Below are positions 1 to 10,040 of a DNA stretch of 64,000 bases, piece after piece. The stretch is from Congeria kusceri. Its lineage: Eukaryota > Mollusca > Bivalvia > Myida > Dreissenidae. Position numbers and translations under genes: made by a program. Location: the NCBI GenBank assembly GCA_027627225.1, contig CM051025.1, positions 76,285,974 through 76,349,973 on the forward strand, written 5' to 3'. How positions within the stretch are numbered: position 1 is the stretch's first letter; every line of letters starts with the position of its first letter. Under the pieces are notes generated by a model that made no database searches, was not told where the DNA came from, and saw only the letters and a list, made by a program, of their open reading frames with translations.

Positions 1-282
1 TTCCAAGAGTCTGCAGTCATTTTATTCATTTATATGAGCGGACAGTTTTTACAAGACATAACAAAATAAACAACGTGTTTGAATAAGGTCGAGATGACAA
101 TTGATGCTCTTGAAACGGATTACTGCGTTGTCAACAAATGAATTTAACAAAATGTATTGAATATCCTGAAGGCGAATAAAGAACCGCTCTGAATTCTGTC
201 TGGTTCTTAACTCTTCACATACAGGCAGAGTTAGAAAGAAATCAGTATGTAGCTTACATTAGAAAATAATACAAATACAGCT
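1..282. other. Window edge; block M copy at about 95-215
   Basis: No gene is visible. Positions about 95-215 resemble 41,865-41,965: both carry an 'actgcgttgtcaa' core followed by a similar stretch ending in 'gaattctgaac'-like sequence. The match is weak to moderate and was made by eye. Confidence 0.4.
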
Positions 283-315
283 TATAATAATAATAAAATA
301 ATAATAATAATAATA
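283..315. repeat. (TAA)n microsatellite
   Basis: About eleven near-uninterrupted TAA/ATA trinucleotide units, with one extra A breaking the phase near 297. Confidence 0.9.
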
Positions 316-790
316 CGTGGTTTACTATCTTGAATAAATTTAATAGTTTGTACATATGGGAAATATTTCTGCGTTACTAAAACATTTATTTCAGATGCAT
401 CATTTGCTATTTGCAAAAACCTCATGATGCTCTCAAAATAATATATTGTACATACCGTCATGTAGACCTTTGGCTGTCGACCCTCAGGCATTTGTTACAA
501 ACTTGCATTCCTGTTTAAATACTGATGTTTCCATTTATATTCCAATGTTCCAATGTTCAGAAAATCAATCTTACCCGACATTTGAAGACACCGCCCAAAG
601 ATAATCCAACTAGAATGAAATACACCATTGCAATTGTTCATTTTTCATTGTATTTCCTCAAGTTAAAAGAAATAAGCAACGCACATAATCAGTGTAACAA
701 CATATTTTTATTACACAAAAAATTTAGCATCTCACAAAAATATCGCACATTTTAATATAAACTACTGAATCAAAAAGGGGTAGAAATTCT
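316..790. other. Unannotated AT-rich stretch
   Basis: I see no repeat partner, RNA gene or plausible exon here. Open frames on both strands are short and show no recognisable domain. Confidence 0.5.
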
Positions 791-1200
791 GAAATATTTT
801 TGTATTATTGCATCTTTACAGTCAACCATATTTCGCTGTAAACATCACAGACGTATGGAGTATGGATTTGCCACAGATACACCTGTTTCACGTTAAGATG
901 GCTAATATTGAGTTCCGTCACACAGAGATGTTAGTAGCAATCGAGAAACATGCTTCGTTGAGCAACAAATCGCCTCTTACTATCACCCCTGTCTTTAAAC
1001 GAATCTCCAATTCTGCTAATGACCAATTCCCCAACCCTTCGGGAATGATTGAGACATATGTTTTCAGCTTGCCTGACCGACGTTCCAAACAAACATCATT
1101 AATTATGTCGGTGATAGCCAACACGATGGCATCTAGTAGGGTCAATAAGGAATGAATACACCCAGTAATGAACATGCTGAATATAATACAATTTATTAAA
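790..1200 (+). repeat. Block A, copy 1
   Basis: First of four related copies (others about 4,280-4,800, 9,290-10,040 and 21,360-21,860). They share a core running from 'gaaacatgcttcgttgag' to 'gtcggtgatagccaa'. This copy lacks the upstream part with 'ttagcgcgagtgcagcgcgtgctg' seen in the other three. Reversed copies of that upstream part alone occur in block L. Confidence 0.85.
918..1175 (-). other. Open frame within block A, shared by all four copies
   Basis: An 85-codon frame reads through the block on the minus strand. The shared stretch begins near AITDxINDVCL, continues through SGKLKTYV, GLGNWSLAELE and LLLNEACF, and ends at a TGA after NISV. Aligning copies 1 and 3 codon by codon, I count about 14 replacement and 6 silent differences. 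That is close to neutral, and copies 2, 3 and 4 carry in-frame stops. The family is not one I recognise. It may be a decayed exon or gene fragment that was amplified with the array. Only this copy is open throughout. Confidence 0.25.
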
Positions 1201-1666
1201 TGTACTTGGTTAATAAGGGATGTCTTTACAATCTTTATACTTTATGGTCTTATATGATTAACAATACGTTCAATACGTATACCTACTATGAAGTAATCAT
1301 CCTTTAAAAAAAAACATAAGTAACAATACTGTATTTAATTGTTAAGCTATTTAATAAAGGTAATATGAACTTAACTCACTCAATAGTCATCTTTCAATAG
1401 TCATGAGTCACAATTTACAATTTATTTCACACTAGCGACTAGCAAACCAGACATCGAAATACTTTGCGTTTACAGGTATAAAGGACCTATTAGTCGTGGA
1501 TTGAAACTAAAGAAGCATTTCTACAAAATACCATTTCATATTTGGATTTTAGAGGTGTTAGTTAGTCATCCATTCGTTGTGGCTTGTTCAATCAAGTTAA
1601 ACAGATAAAACGCGGCATTGATATATTTACAAAACACCATAGGTCTACACGTATCTATAAACCCGG

Positions 1667-1704
1667 TATATAAATCAGGTAAGACGATTCCGTCAGTGAC
1701 GTCA
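1667..1704. promoter_or_regulatory. TATA-like box plus CRE palindrome
   Basis: TATATAAA at 1,667-1,674 lies 23 bp before a perfect TGACGTCA at 1,697-1,704. Unit II keeps the arrangement (TATATAAA near 10,570 and TGACGTAA at 10,604-10,611). Unit III keeps TGACGTCA at 26,815-26,822 but not the TATA sequence. On the + strand the TATA match is the better one. Read on the minus strand, a CRE-then-TATA order would point towards the open frame in block A. Promoter function is inference. Confidence 0.3.
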
Positions 1705-3374
1705 GGCGTCATATATGATGCTTTCTAACAGAAGAATAACACAAAAGACCTCCATGCAATGTCACCTTAACTGTTGCATGGGATATTAACCAAGATATGC
1801 AGACAACAACTGGTGTAATAAATGTCATGGTTGCTTCTTTTGAGCAAGTAAACAATGTTTGCTTTCCTTGCGTATCAGAGATGAGGTCTTATCTTTCATC
1901 TTTGCAGATAAAATGCAGTGTAGATTTGTGTTGTATGTGATGGTGCAATATTTAGGTTTGTTGACTGCAAAATATTCTAAATTTTTAAAATGTATTATAG
2001 TGGGTACCCCAATGAATACCCATTGATTACTTTCATTAAAACATGTTTTGTATCATGGTTTGATATTACAACACATACTCCAAAGTTTAAAAAGGATGAG
2101 GGCGTGCTAGTACATGCAACTTAATACAACTATTGCAACCAGTTTCTTAATGATGAGTACATTTAAGTTGCAAATTATGTAATCCTTTGCATCTATTAAA
2201 GTATTATATGAGTACCAATACAATATATTGCACTGGTCAAAGGGCGCCTCACAAACGAACTTCAAAATAACTCTTTTTCACTAGTTTGATATTTGAATAA
2301 GTTATATCTAATTGAGATGATACAACCATTATAACTCTCGACGAAGACGAGGAAACAATTCAAAAGATATTGAAATAGACACTTAACATCATATTATCAA
2401 TTTTCATTTATATATTGCTACTGGAGAGTGTATCTTCCAACAAAAACATTAGTGCTGTTTGAAGCGTGTGATTTCATTTTCAAACACATCGTCCATTATA
2501 CACATTGCAGCTTACACCTCCCTAATTTGTCACTACAAGAGCGCTTACTATTGTCGTACTATCCCTAATAGGTTCAAACTGCAATTAATGTATCTTGAAT
2601 GGTCCATTTGTGGCATATTCAGTATCGTATACAAATATATCAAACATGCATTTAATTTTTATGTGATCCTGGATATGCACATAATAGTACATTCCTTTAT
2701 GTCGTATATATTTATTTACTTACACCGATGTTGATATAGCCATGTAGTTAGGATCAATGTTTTGAAATAATGTTCTTTTATAGTCAACCTGCAAAAACTT
2801 GATGTTGATGATAAATGAAGCATCTATTAATACTGTTTGTCACGTAAAATATTTATATGTGATACGTTTGTTGTTAATATACATATATTCATTATATCTT
2901 TTGAAAAACTGTACCACAGGCAAAACCTCTACTTTAATACAATCTGTCTATTTGTACTTCAGTTCGCAGACACATTTGGGACTTCGCATAATAAACAACA
3001 AGAAGAGTTTGATTTAATATTGTTGTTTATATATGGCTTGAGCTCATAATTAAAACGATAGGCGAATATGCAATACATAAACAGAACTATTCATGTCAGT
3101 AATGACACTCAAATACTATTTTAAAAAAACGACTGGTAAAAAAAAGTAATGCGTATATGTATGTCAAAAGACGATAGATACGAATAAATAATAATATATT
3201 TTTATGTACACGTATAATAACAAAGTCATCATGTACGCTCTATATTTTGATGATTATAAGGTTATGTAGATAATTTATTGTTTAACCATCATATTCCGCA
3301 ATAATGACAACCATTTTACGTGGCTTTATTTGTTTTCCAGATTCCAGTCATTGTTTTATTATTGGAGCTGTGCG

Positions 3375-3575
3375 TTGCAGAGGAAGTTAAAACCCAATCA
3401 ACGTAATGTATTTACTTGTCAATCTCTCACTTTAATTAAGGCGCGCTTAATTAAATGTTCTAGCAGAGGCCTTAAGATATAAGTAGATATACTTATTAGC
3501 GAATTGACAAATAGAAAGCCTTGATGCAATGTATTTGGTTTGGAAGAACATGTTCTCAAACAAAGTCATATTCTC
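3375..3575 (+). repeat. Block C, copy 1
   Basis: Starts 'gaagttaaaacccaatcaac' and ends near 'aacatgttctc'. Related copies lie at 12,170, 28,455, 35,225, 40,020 and 49,790, all on the + strand. This copy has a diverged centre where the others read 'ggagaacgtag'. Confidence 0.85.
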
Positions 3576-3699
3576 TCAGATTTCATATATAGGGTAAAGC
3601 GCCAATTCAAAGTTATGACCTAGATACCCACGGCAAGCCCCTTTGAAATTCCATTTTTAAAAGACCAATGAAGAAGGGAATGTAATATGTAATATATGT

Positions 3700-4279
3700 A
3701 CTTTCATAAACATACTTAACGGGTACTAAGTGTTTATTTCACCATTAAGAAGTGTCTGTCGTTATAAAATGGTGCGCCAATACTATGCAACCCGTATCCA
3801 TTCGAATTGCAATCTCTAAACCAACATACATTTTAGGGATATGTATGCACAAAATACTACATATTTTCCCATCCGTAAAACTGAACTTGCATGTGCCTAT
3901 GCTTTTGACTTTTTCCGACCCATTGAGAACATGCATTCAGTGAATTCATGATAATAACACAGTCATTATTTTACATTTATCTGATCGAAATTTTCCATTC
4001 TAATTTTTGTTTTCATTCATGACGAGGCATATGTTAACTCGCATGGTTCAGTGACGTCAGCGAATTTAATCTGATACACTCAATCAACCGAATGACTTGT
4101 GCTTTGTTTATTTTTAAATGAGCCCATCTTTATTGATAGGGTATACAATCAAATTTGAACGTTTACATAAATTACTACAAATCTGACCATTCCTCATCGG
4201 ATTCTCGAATTATTAAAACTGTAGCACAATTAATATATAAAGGTTATCATAAACCATTGAATGCCAGTGTTATTAAAAT
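3700..4279. other. Unit I-specific sequence
   Basis: No counterpart seen in unit II. Short frames on both strands at 3,745-3,943 mirror each other and show no domain. A TGACGTCA palindrome occurs near 4,052. Confidence 0.4.
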
Positions 4280-4800
4280 CTGTACAAATGTAATTAGTTT
4301 ACACTTTGTTAGCACGAGTGAGGCACGTGCTGTCTGCTATACATGTTTGACGATTTCCAGTGCTTGTTATGGTTCGCCCATAGGTTATTCTCGAATTACT
4401 CACACTTTATGTTGCATTCGTGTACAGAATAACAGTGTGTTATTCTACAACCTGTATTCAAATTATAAATTCAAAAAATGCAATCATGTTGCGGTTCAAA
4501 ACACACAAACGTTAGTCGTATAGAGTTGGTACACATATACCTGATTCACATTGAGATGGTTTGTATACCATTCCGTCACACAGACAGGTTGGCGGCTAGA
4601 TAGAAACATGCTTCGTTGAGAAACAAAGCGCCTTTCACTATCACCCCAGTCTTAAAATGGTTCACCAGCTCTGCTTATGAGCAATTTTTCAACCCTCCGG
4701 GAATGATTAAGGCGTATGTGTTTAGCTTGCCTGACCGACATAACAAACAAACATCATTATTGTCGTCGGTGATATCCATCAAATAATGGAGAAAAGATTG
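4280..4800 (+). repeat. Block A, copy 2
   Basis: Includes the upstream 'ttagcacgagtgaggcacgtgctg' part, the 'cccataggttattc' middle and the downstream core. It lies within unit I, so unit I carries two copies. The minus-strand frame has an in-frame stop where copy 1 reads Trp-Ser-Leu. Confidence 0.85.
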
Positions 4801-5201
4801 GTCCCTTATTCCTGGCTCCCTTTTCCGTATTCAAATAAGGAATAAGAAACTATTCCTTATTCCTCATTCATACTACATATATTTGATACCAGTTAAAAAC
4901 GAATAAGAATACACAGAAGTCTTACGGTTAATCAGAAAAATAGTTAAAATAATCAGTTCCTAATTTAATTCATCGAATAAGGAATCAAGAACTGGCTTCT
5001 TATTCCTCATTCAACACCGAATAAGGAACTGAAACTGTAGTGCAACAAGTACATGTACTATATCGTTCCATCTGATTACCAGGAACCGTGATAATGATAT
5101 TCATGTTGTGTAACATTGTCATAAATGAACCCAAAGCATTCAAGTTGAACACGGAGTATGCTTTCCGAAAAAAATCCGTTTATCTTCAAATACGAGGGTT
5201 T

Positions 5202-5344
5202 ACTGTCTCCTTAACCTAGTGGTTAGGGCGTTTGCCTTCGGAGCGGGAGGTCGAAGGTTCGAGACTCGCACAAGTCTTGTTCTGATATGGCCGCTTGCCT
5301 TCCCAGCAGCTAGTTACGTTAAAGGGTACCGATTGTCTTCCTGT
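5202..5344 (+). mobile_element. tRNA-derived SINE, 3'-truncated copy
   Basis: The 5' part folds like a tRNA: an A-box-like 'cctagtggttagg', a five-pair anticodon stem around the loop CTTCGGA (TCG at the anticodon position), and a B box GGTTCGAGACT. The body matches the fuller copy at 61,983-62,260 up to 'gattg(t/c)cttcctg' and then stops. It sits inside the GAATAAGG array. Confidence 0.85.
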
Positions 5345-6572
5345 TGTTATGTATGTCTAATGTATTAATGCTAATACATTTCAACTAAGTATTATTAATG
5401 AATGTTTCAGTTCCTTATTCGCGCAATTTTAAACACCACACTAATTCACTGATGCTTCCTTCTGTTAAAAATGGAGTAGAAATGAGAAATAAAGTAACCA
5501 TTTTGTATTAATAACCAGTTTTACCGATAGGAATCGACAATCCGAATTTGCTTGTCCCAAAATATGAACTCCGAATAAGGAACTGGTTCTTTAGTGAAAT
5601 AAGTACATTAGCCATAGCTTTTATATAAACCAAAGTAAAAATAAGACAGAAATTACTCGTTTGCCATAATTATCGAATATTATATTATGTTTTAATACAT
5701 ATTTCAGTTAGAATGGAAGTCGAATACGGAATATCTTGTCAGAAGATACAGTTTTTCGACAAGTAAAATATACTACATGCGATTCCATTCACTGCATCCA
5801 GAAGTATTTCATTACAAATGCAATTATTTTTGACATATGTTTCAGTTCCTTATTCGCGTCTGAATGATGAATAAGGAACCAGTTTCTTATTCCTTATTCT
5901 TTTTGAACAAGGAACTGGAGTTTTCCAACTTAAACGATTACGGCACACGTACCAAAAGGTAACCCATTTCTATGAGAATTATTTAAAATGTAGTCATCTA
6001 TGTCAAATGTATTCATTATAACACATTTCTACTAAGCATTATTCATGAATGTTTCAGTTCCTTTTTCGCGGATGAATAAGGAACAAGGAACCATTTCCTT
6101 ATTCCTTATTCAAACTGAATAAGGAACTGGAATTAAAAACAACATTTTCATTCATTGAAGCTTCCTTCTGTTAAAAATGGAGTAGAATTGAAAAAGAAAG
6201 TAACTATTTCGCATATAAAAACAGTTTTACCGATAGGAATCGACCATCCGAATGTGCTTGTCCGAAATTATGGCCTCCGAATAAGGAATTCGTTCTTAAG
6301 TGAACAAAGTACATTATCCATTGCTTTTATTATATAAACCAACGTAGAAATAAGACAGAAAATACTCGTTTGCCATACTTAACGAATATTATATTATGTT
6401 TTATTACACATTTCAGTTAGAATGCAAGTCGAATACGGTATTATTTTTTTCCATATATAAATTTTTTCTGCAAATAAAATCCACTACATACGATACAATT
6501 CACTTTTTTAATAAATATTTCATTACAAATGCAATTTTCTTTGACTAATGTTTCAGTTCCTAATTCACGTCT

Positions 6573-6610
6573 GAATAAGGAATAAGGAACCAGTTCCTTA
6601 TTCCTTACTC
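6573..6610. repeat. Near-perfect 18-bp hairpin
   Basis: Arms at 6,573-6,590 and 6,593-6,610 pair with a single mismatch around a CA spacer. A second, outer pair (TTTCAGTTCC near 6,550 and GGAACTGAAA near 6,625) encloses it. Confidence 0.85.
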
Positions 6611-6719
6611 AATCTGAATAAGGAACTGAAATTTCTAGCTCAAACGATTACTGTACACGTACCGAAAAGTAATTATTTTAAATATAGTCATGTATGTCAG
6701 ATGTATTCATTCCAACACA

Positions 6720-7290
6720 TTTGTGGCAGCCCATGAGGTTTTTATCTCAATTGCGCCTGTCGCGTTTCGAGAAAACTGACGTCAAAGTTGCGGCACGTGA
6801 TTATTATGAGAAAGTCAGGATTATGATCAAGATGTTTCAAATAATTGTTTCAATCTTGAAACTGTCAACGAAAAATATTATTTATTGGGTTATTTGTATA
6901 AATATTGTAATTTTTGCTATGATTTCTCGTTTGGTTGCCATAGCAACCATCTCTGTATTATGATTATTTTGTCCGAAGCATGTGTACATTCAAAGTGTGT
7001 TATTTGGGATAGGAAATCCAGTATATATACTATATATAAATTACTTGTCTTCATCATGCTAGGTTCTGTATTGAATGCATGACAAACATTAAAATCTGTG
7101 TGAAATGCTCAAATTTGTCGTTATGGTGGTATTACTTAAACTGCTCATTCTTGCTCAAAACGCATGCTTGCGAAAAAAGGAAGCAATTTCCAGTGTCTTC
7201 ACATATCAGTGTATTCAAAACTGCCAATAACTCATTTTCGTCCAGATACCGCATATGGGCCAAAAATCTCATGGTTGTACACATTTCTAC
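6720..7290. other. Unit I-specific spacer
   Basis: No repeat partner recognised. It includes AT dinucleotide-rich sequence near 7,022-7,040 and short frames without a recognisable domain. Confidence 0.4.
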
Positions 7291-9340
7291 TAAGTATAAC
7301 TCTGTTTTCAATAATGATAGTGTGGATATATTGTTTTATAATGAAGTGTATTGTAAGTTGCAACAGGTGACAACATTAGATTAAAAACAATCCCGTCCAC
7401 TCCGAATTCTCGTGTTTTGATGCAATGTTATTAATTATATGTTACATGCAGCCTGTTGTTCATAGAGGAAGCTGTGTTGTACTAAGTGAAACGCATGTGA
7501 ACTCACAGATTAGCATAACTAAATAGTTTACATGCGAAAGCACAGAACTCGGCGAGCATAAACATCCAAGGGAAGACGTTTGTTAAACATCTGGCAGGTA
7601 CATTTATGTCGATTTATTAAAGTATGGAACATTTTTGCCTATGCGGCCCTATGTGTGATTCATTTGTTTCAAACTCAACTCTAATGTTGACATATATTTG
7701 TAAACATACTTAATACGTATTTTATCATTTAAGATAACTATCAAACCATCTATACATAGTAGACACATTCAGTGTATATAATCACTGTGAATACGTCCCC
7801 TGTACATAGTACATGATTATATATTCCAGAATGTTAATGACTCGATAACCGCAACTGGAAAGAATTTCGATTTTCCGTGTTACACCACTGCCCGTGCAGT
7901 ATCCTATAATCAAATGCGCGAAATAACAGCAAACTGGTATACTGGTATATAATTTAAACTGGTATACTGGTATATAATTTAAACCCAATTTTATTTCACT
8001 GTAGAGACTTTATATTTGGATCTAGTTATTACACTCCATTAAGCAGTTTCGTGCAATTTTGCACTCCGAAGATATGCAATCACCTATTTCGCATGTTCAA
8101 TGAAAATTGTATTACTGGCATAGAACTGCGGCGCCTTCAGATATGCTCCAGTTTTAAAAAATAAACTTTTTGTTCACAACACAAGTAATATGTATTTATA
8201 GTCTACCAAAATCAGTAAGGCAATATTTATTTGGAATCAATGCCTCTGTTTTAATAAATATACAACAAAAGGTTGCTAAAGACAAACAACAAAATAATAA
8301 TTCGATACAATTCAACATCTATTCAAAACACGAAAACCTTTGCCGTTTTATATGTACATCCAATTAGAAAATATCAATGGATTATATTTCACTACTGAAC
8401 AAATGTACGAAATGTACATCGCAAGTACATTTGGTAATATTCAGACTAGAAAATGTACAGACATTAATTTTCCATGATGGCTTACTGTATTCCTTTCCAT
8501 TGTCAACTTATTTAATTGATCTCCACATCTGAATATTTATACGCCTTTTTATCCAGGAAGATTAGACATATTATATTGGTTATGATGCCTTAAAGAGATG
8601 ACTGAACATTAAATACAAAATGGCTATCCGATGTATCGCCTTCGATGTCAGCCATGAGAATGACAAGTAAGCAACTGCATTCATGGGTCTCATAGGAAGT
8701 ATTGCAAATGTAACAACAGAAACAATAATTTATCAACAGTATTATTACTACATGTATTGCTAAATGTATGCGAATATCATTTGTTTAGTTTTGTTTACTT
8801 TTTACCATCGAAATATCGGCAGCATCAAATCTATGAAATTAAAACATCACTTACCGCAAAATATATGACGTCATATCGTTTATGAAGATGGGCCACATAT
8901 TGTGTTCATTATACCGGTACGTCCGAATGAGATTTTGCCATTTACCAGTAATTGGAATTTTTTTATAACAGCCTTCGTGCATCCAAATTCAACCTAGCAG
9001 ATTCGTGATAAGAGCGCAAAATAGATCTCATTGATCATATTTTATTTCATGATGTACTAGATATCTTAATAGGTACTTAGAATGAGCTGGCTAATGTCAC
9101 TCTCATTCTCCAAAAAGGATAATACGACTAATGTTCTTGCATTCTTTCTTGCATTGAGCTTGTTCTTACCATCACTTGTTTACGTGTTATGTTCTCTTTA
9201 TAGCTTTCGTATATTTGTATAATTAAGCTTAGTGTAATTATGTTATTGTCAATGAGAGATACGCGACTATAACCATAAGTGTTGTGATGGCAACACTATT
9301 CTCTTTGTTAGCGCGAGTGCAGCGCGTGCTGTTTGTTATG
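7290..9340 (+). repeat. Unit I segment with blocks E and F, paralogous to 15,235-17,175
   Basis: Continuous homology from 'ctgttttcaataatgata' to 'gtgttgtgatggcaa'. About 170 bp at 9,053-9,225 is absent from unit II, and about 130 bp of unit II (16,425-16,555) is absent here. Block F proper is 7,985-8,165 and contains 'ctgcggcgccttcagatatg'. Confidence 0.9.
7933..7982. repeat. 25-bp direct tandem duplication
   Basis: The unit starting 'actggtatactggtatata' occurs twice head to tail. The unit II paralogue (about 15,890) has it once, so the duplication arose after the units separated. Confidence 0.9.
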
Positions 9341-10040
9341 TCATTCGTGTCGTGGGAAAACCGTACTTAATGCATGTGTGTTAAGTGTCGTCCTGGATCA
9401 GCCTGTGCAGTCCGCATAGGGTAATCCAGGACGGCACCACTTTCCGCTTTTATGGTATGTTCTCATTCAATGAAGTCTCTTCTAAACATAAATCCAATGC
9501 AGGCGGAAAGTGTCGTCCCGGATCAGCCTGTGCGGACTGAATAGATTGATCCGGGATGACACTTCATGCACATGCATTAGGCTAGGTTTTCCCACGACAC
9601 GCCTCAAATGTTTTTATAAATTTTCAAAAGTCCTTGTCATAGTTCACCCATAGGTTATTCCCGAATTACCCACAATGTACTTTGTATCAGTCTACAGGAC
9701 CACAATGTGTTATTTCACAACATGCATTTAAATAATCAATTAAAATAATTCAATCATATTTCGGTTCAAAAATCGCAAATGTAACTGGCAAATATACTGC
9801 TCCACATTGAGATACCGTTCCGTCACACAGAGATGTTGGCAGTAATCAAGAAACATGCTTCGTTGAGCAAAAAATTGCCTCTTATTATCACCCCTGCGTT
9901 CAAATGATTATCCAGTTCTACTAATGACCAATTCCCCAACCCTTCAGGAATTATTAAGACATATGTTTTCAGCTTTCCTGACCGACGTTATAAGCAAACA
10001 TCATTAATTTTGTCGGTGATAGCCAATATGTATGTCATCC
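9290..10040 (+). repeat. Block A, copy 3, interrupted by a MITE
   Basis: The block begins 'ttagcgcgagtgcagcgcg', is split at 9,347-9,600 and resumes with 'aaattttcaaaagt'. Unit I joins unit II at about this point. The minus-strand frame (about 9,830-10,025) is interrupted by a TAA near its start. Confidence 0.85.
9347..9600. mobile_element. MITE with GTGTCGTGGGAAAA inverted termini, copy 1
   Basis: Termini GTGTCGTGGGAAAA and TTTTCCCACGACAC are exact inverses. Two internal imperfect hairpins, at 9,385-9,438 and 9,508-9,565, are built on 'gtcgtcc(t/c)ggatcagcctg' and its complement. The uninterrupted block A copy at 21,360 shows the empty site. It encodes nothing; any transposase would be supplied in trans. 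From memory this resembles an abundant bivalve repeat. Confidence 0.92.

Larger units (their letters stand above)
1200..3700 (+). repeat. Unit I segment (blocks B and C), duplicated at 10,040-12,530 and partly at 26,790-28,650
   Basis: The sequence from about 1,560 to 1,980 matches 10,440-10,880 with only scattered substitutions, at roughly 90% identity by eye. The match continues, more diverged, through the 'gacgaagacgaggaaac' region at 2,340, the 'gatgttgatgat' region at 2,800 and block C at 3,375-3,575. A more distant third copy starts with the CRE-like site at 26,815. The duplicated stretch has no long open frame. Confidence 0.9.
4795..6720 (+). repeat. Tandem array with GAATAAGGAA-type palindromic modules
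   Basis: Two long units, about 5,350-6,048 and 6,049-6,720, share landmarks 648-706 bp apart: 'aatgtttcag' at 5,401 and 6,049, and 'tctgttaaaaatggag' at 5,461 and 6,167. The first unit lacks about 60 bp present in the second. Each unit carries compound palindromes of TTCCTTATTC and GAATAAGGAA (about 5,843-5,930, 6,050-6,130 and 6,550-6,634). A degenerate lead-in with the same motifs spans 4,795-5,050. Confidence 0.85.

Noticed and set aside
4155..4523. 122-codon + strand frame
   Set aside because: It lies across block A copy 2 in a frame that the other copies do not keep open, and has no recognisable domain.
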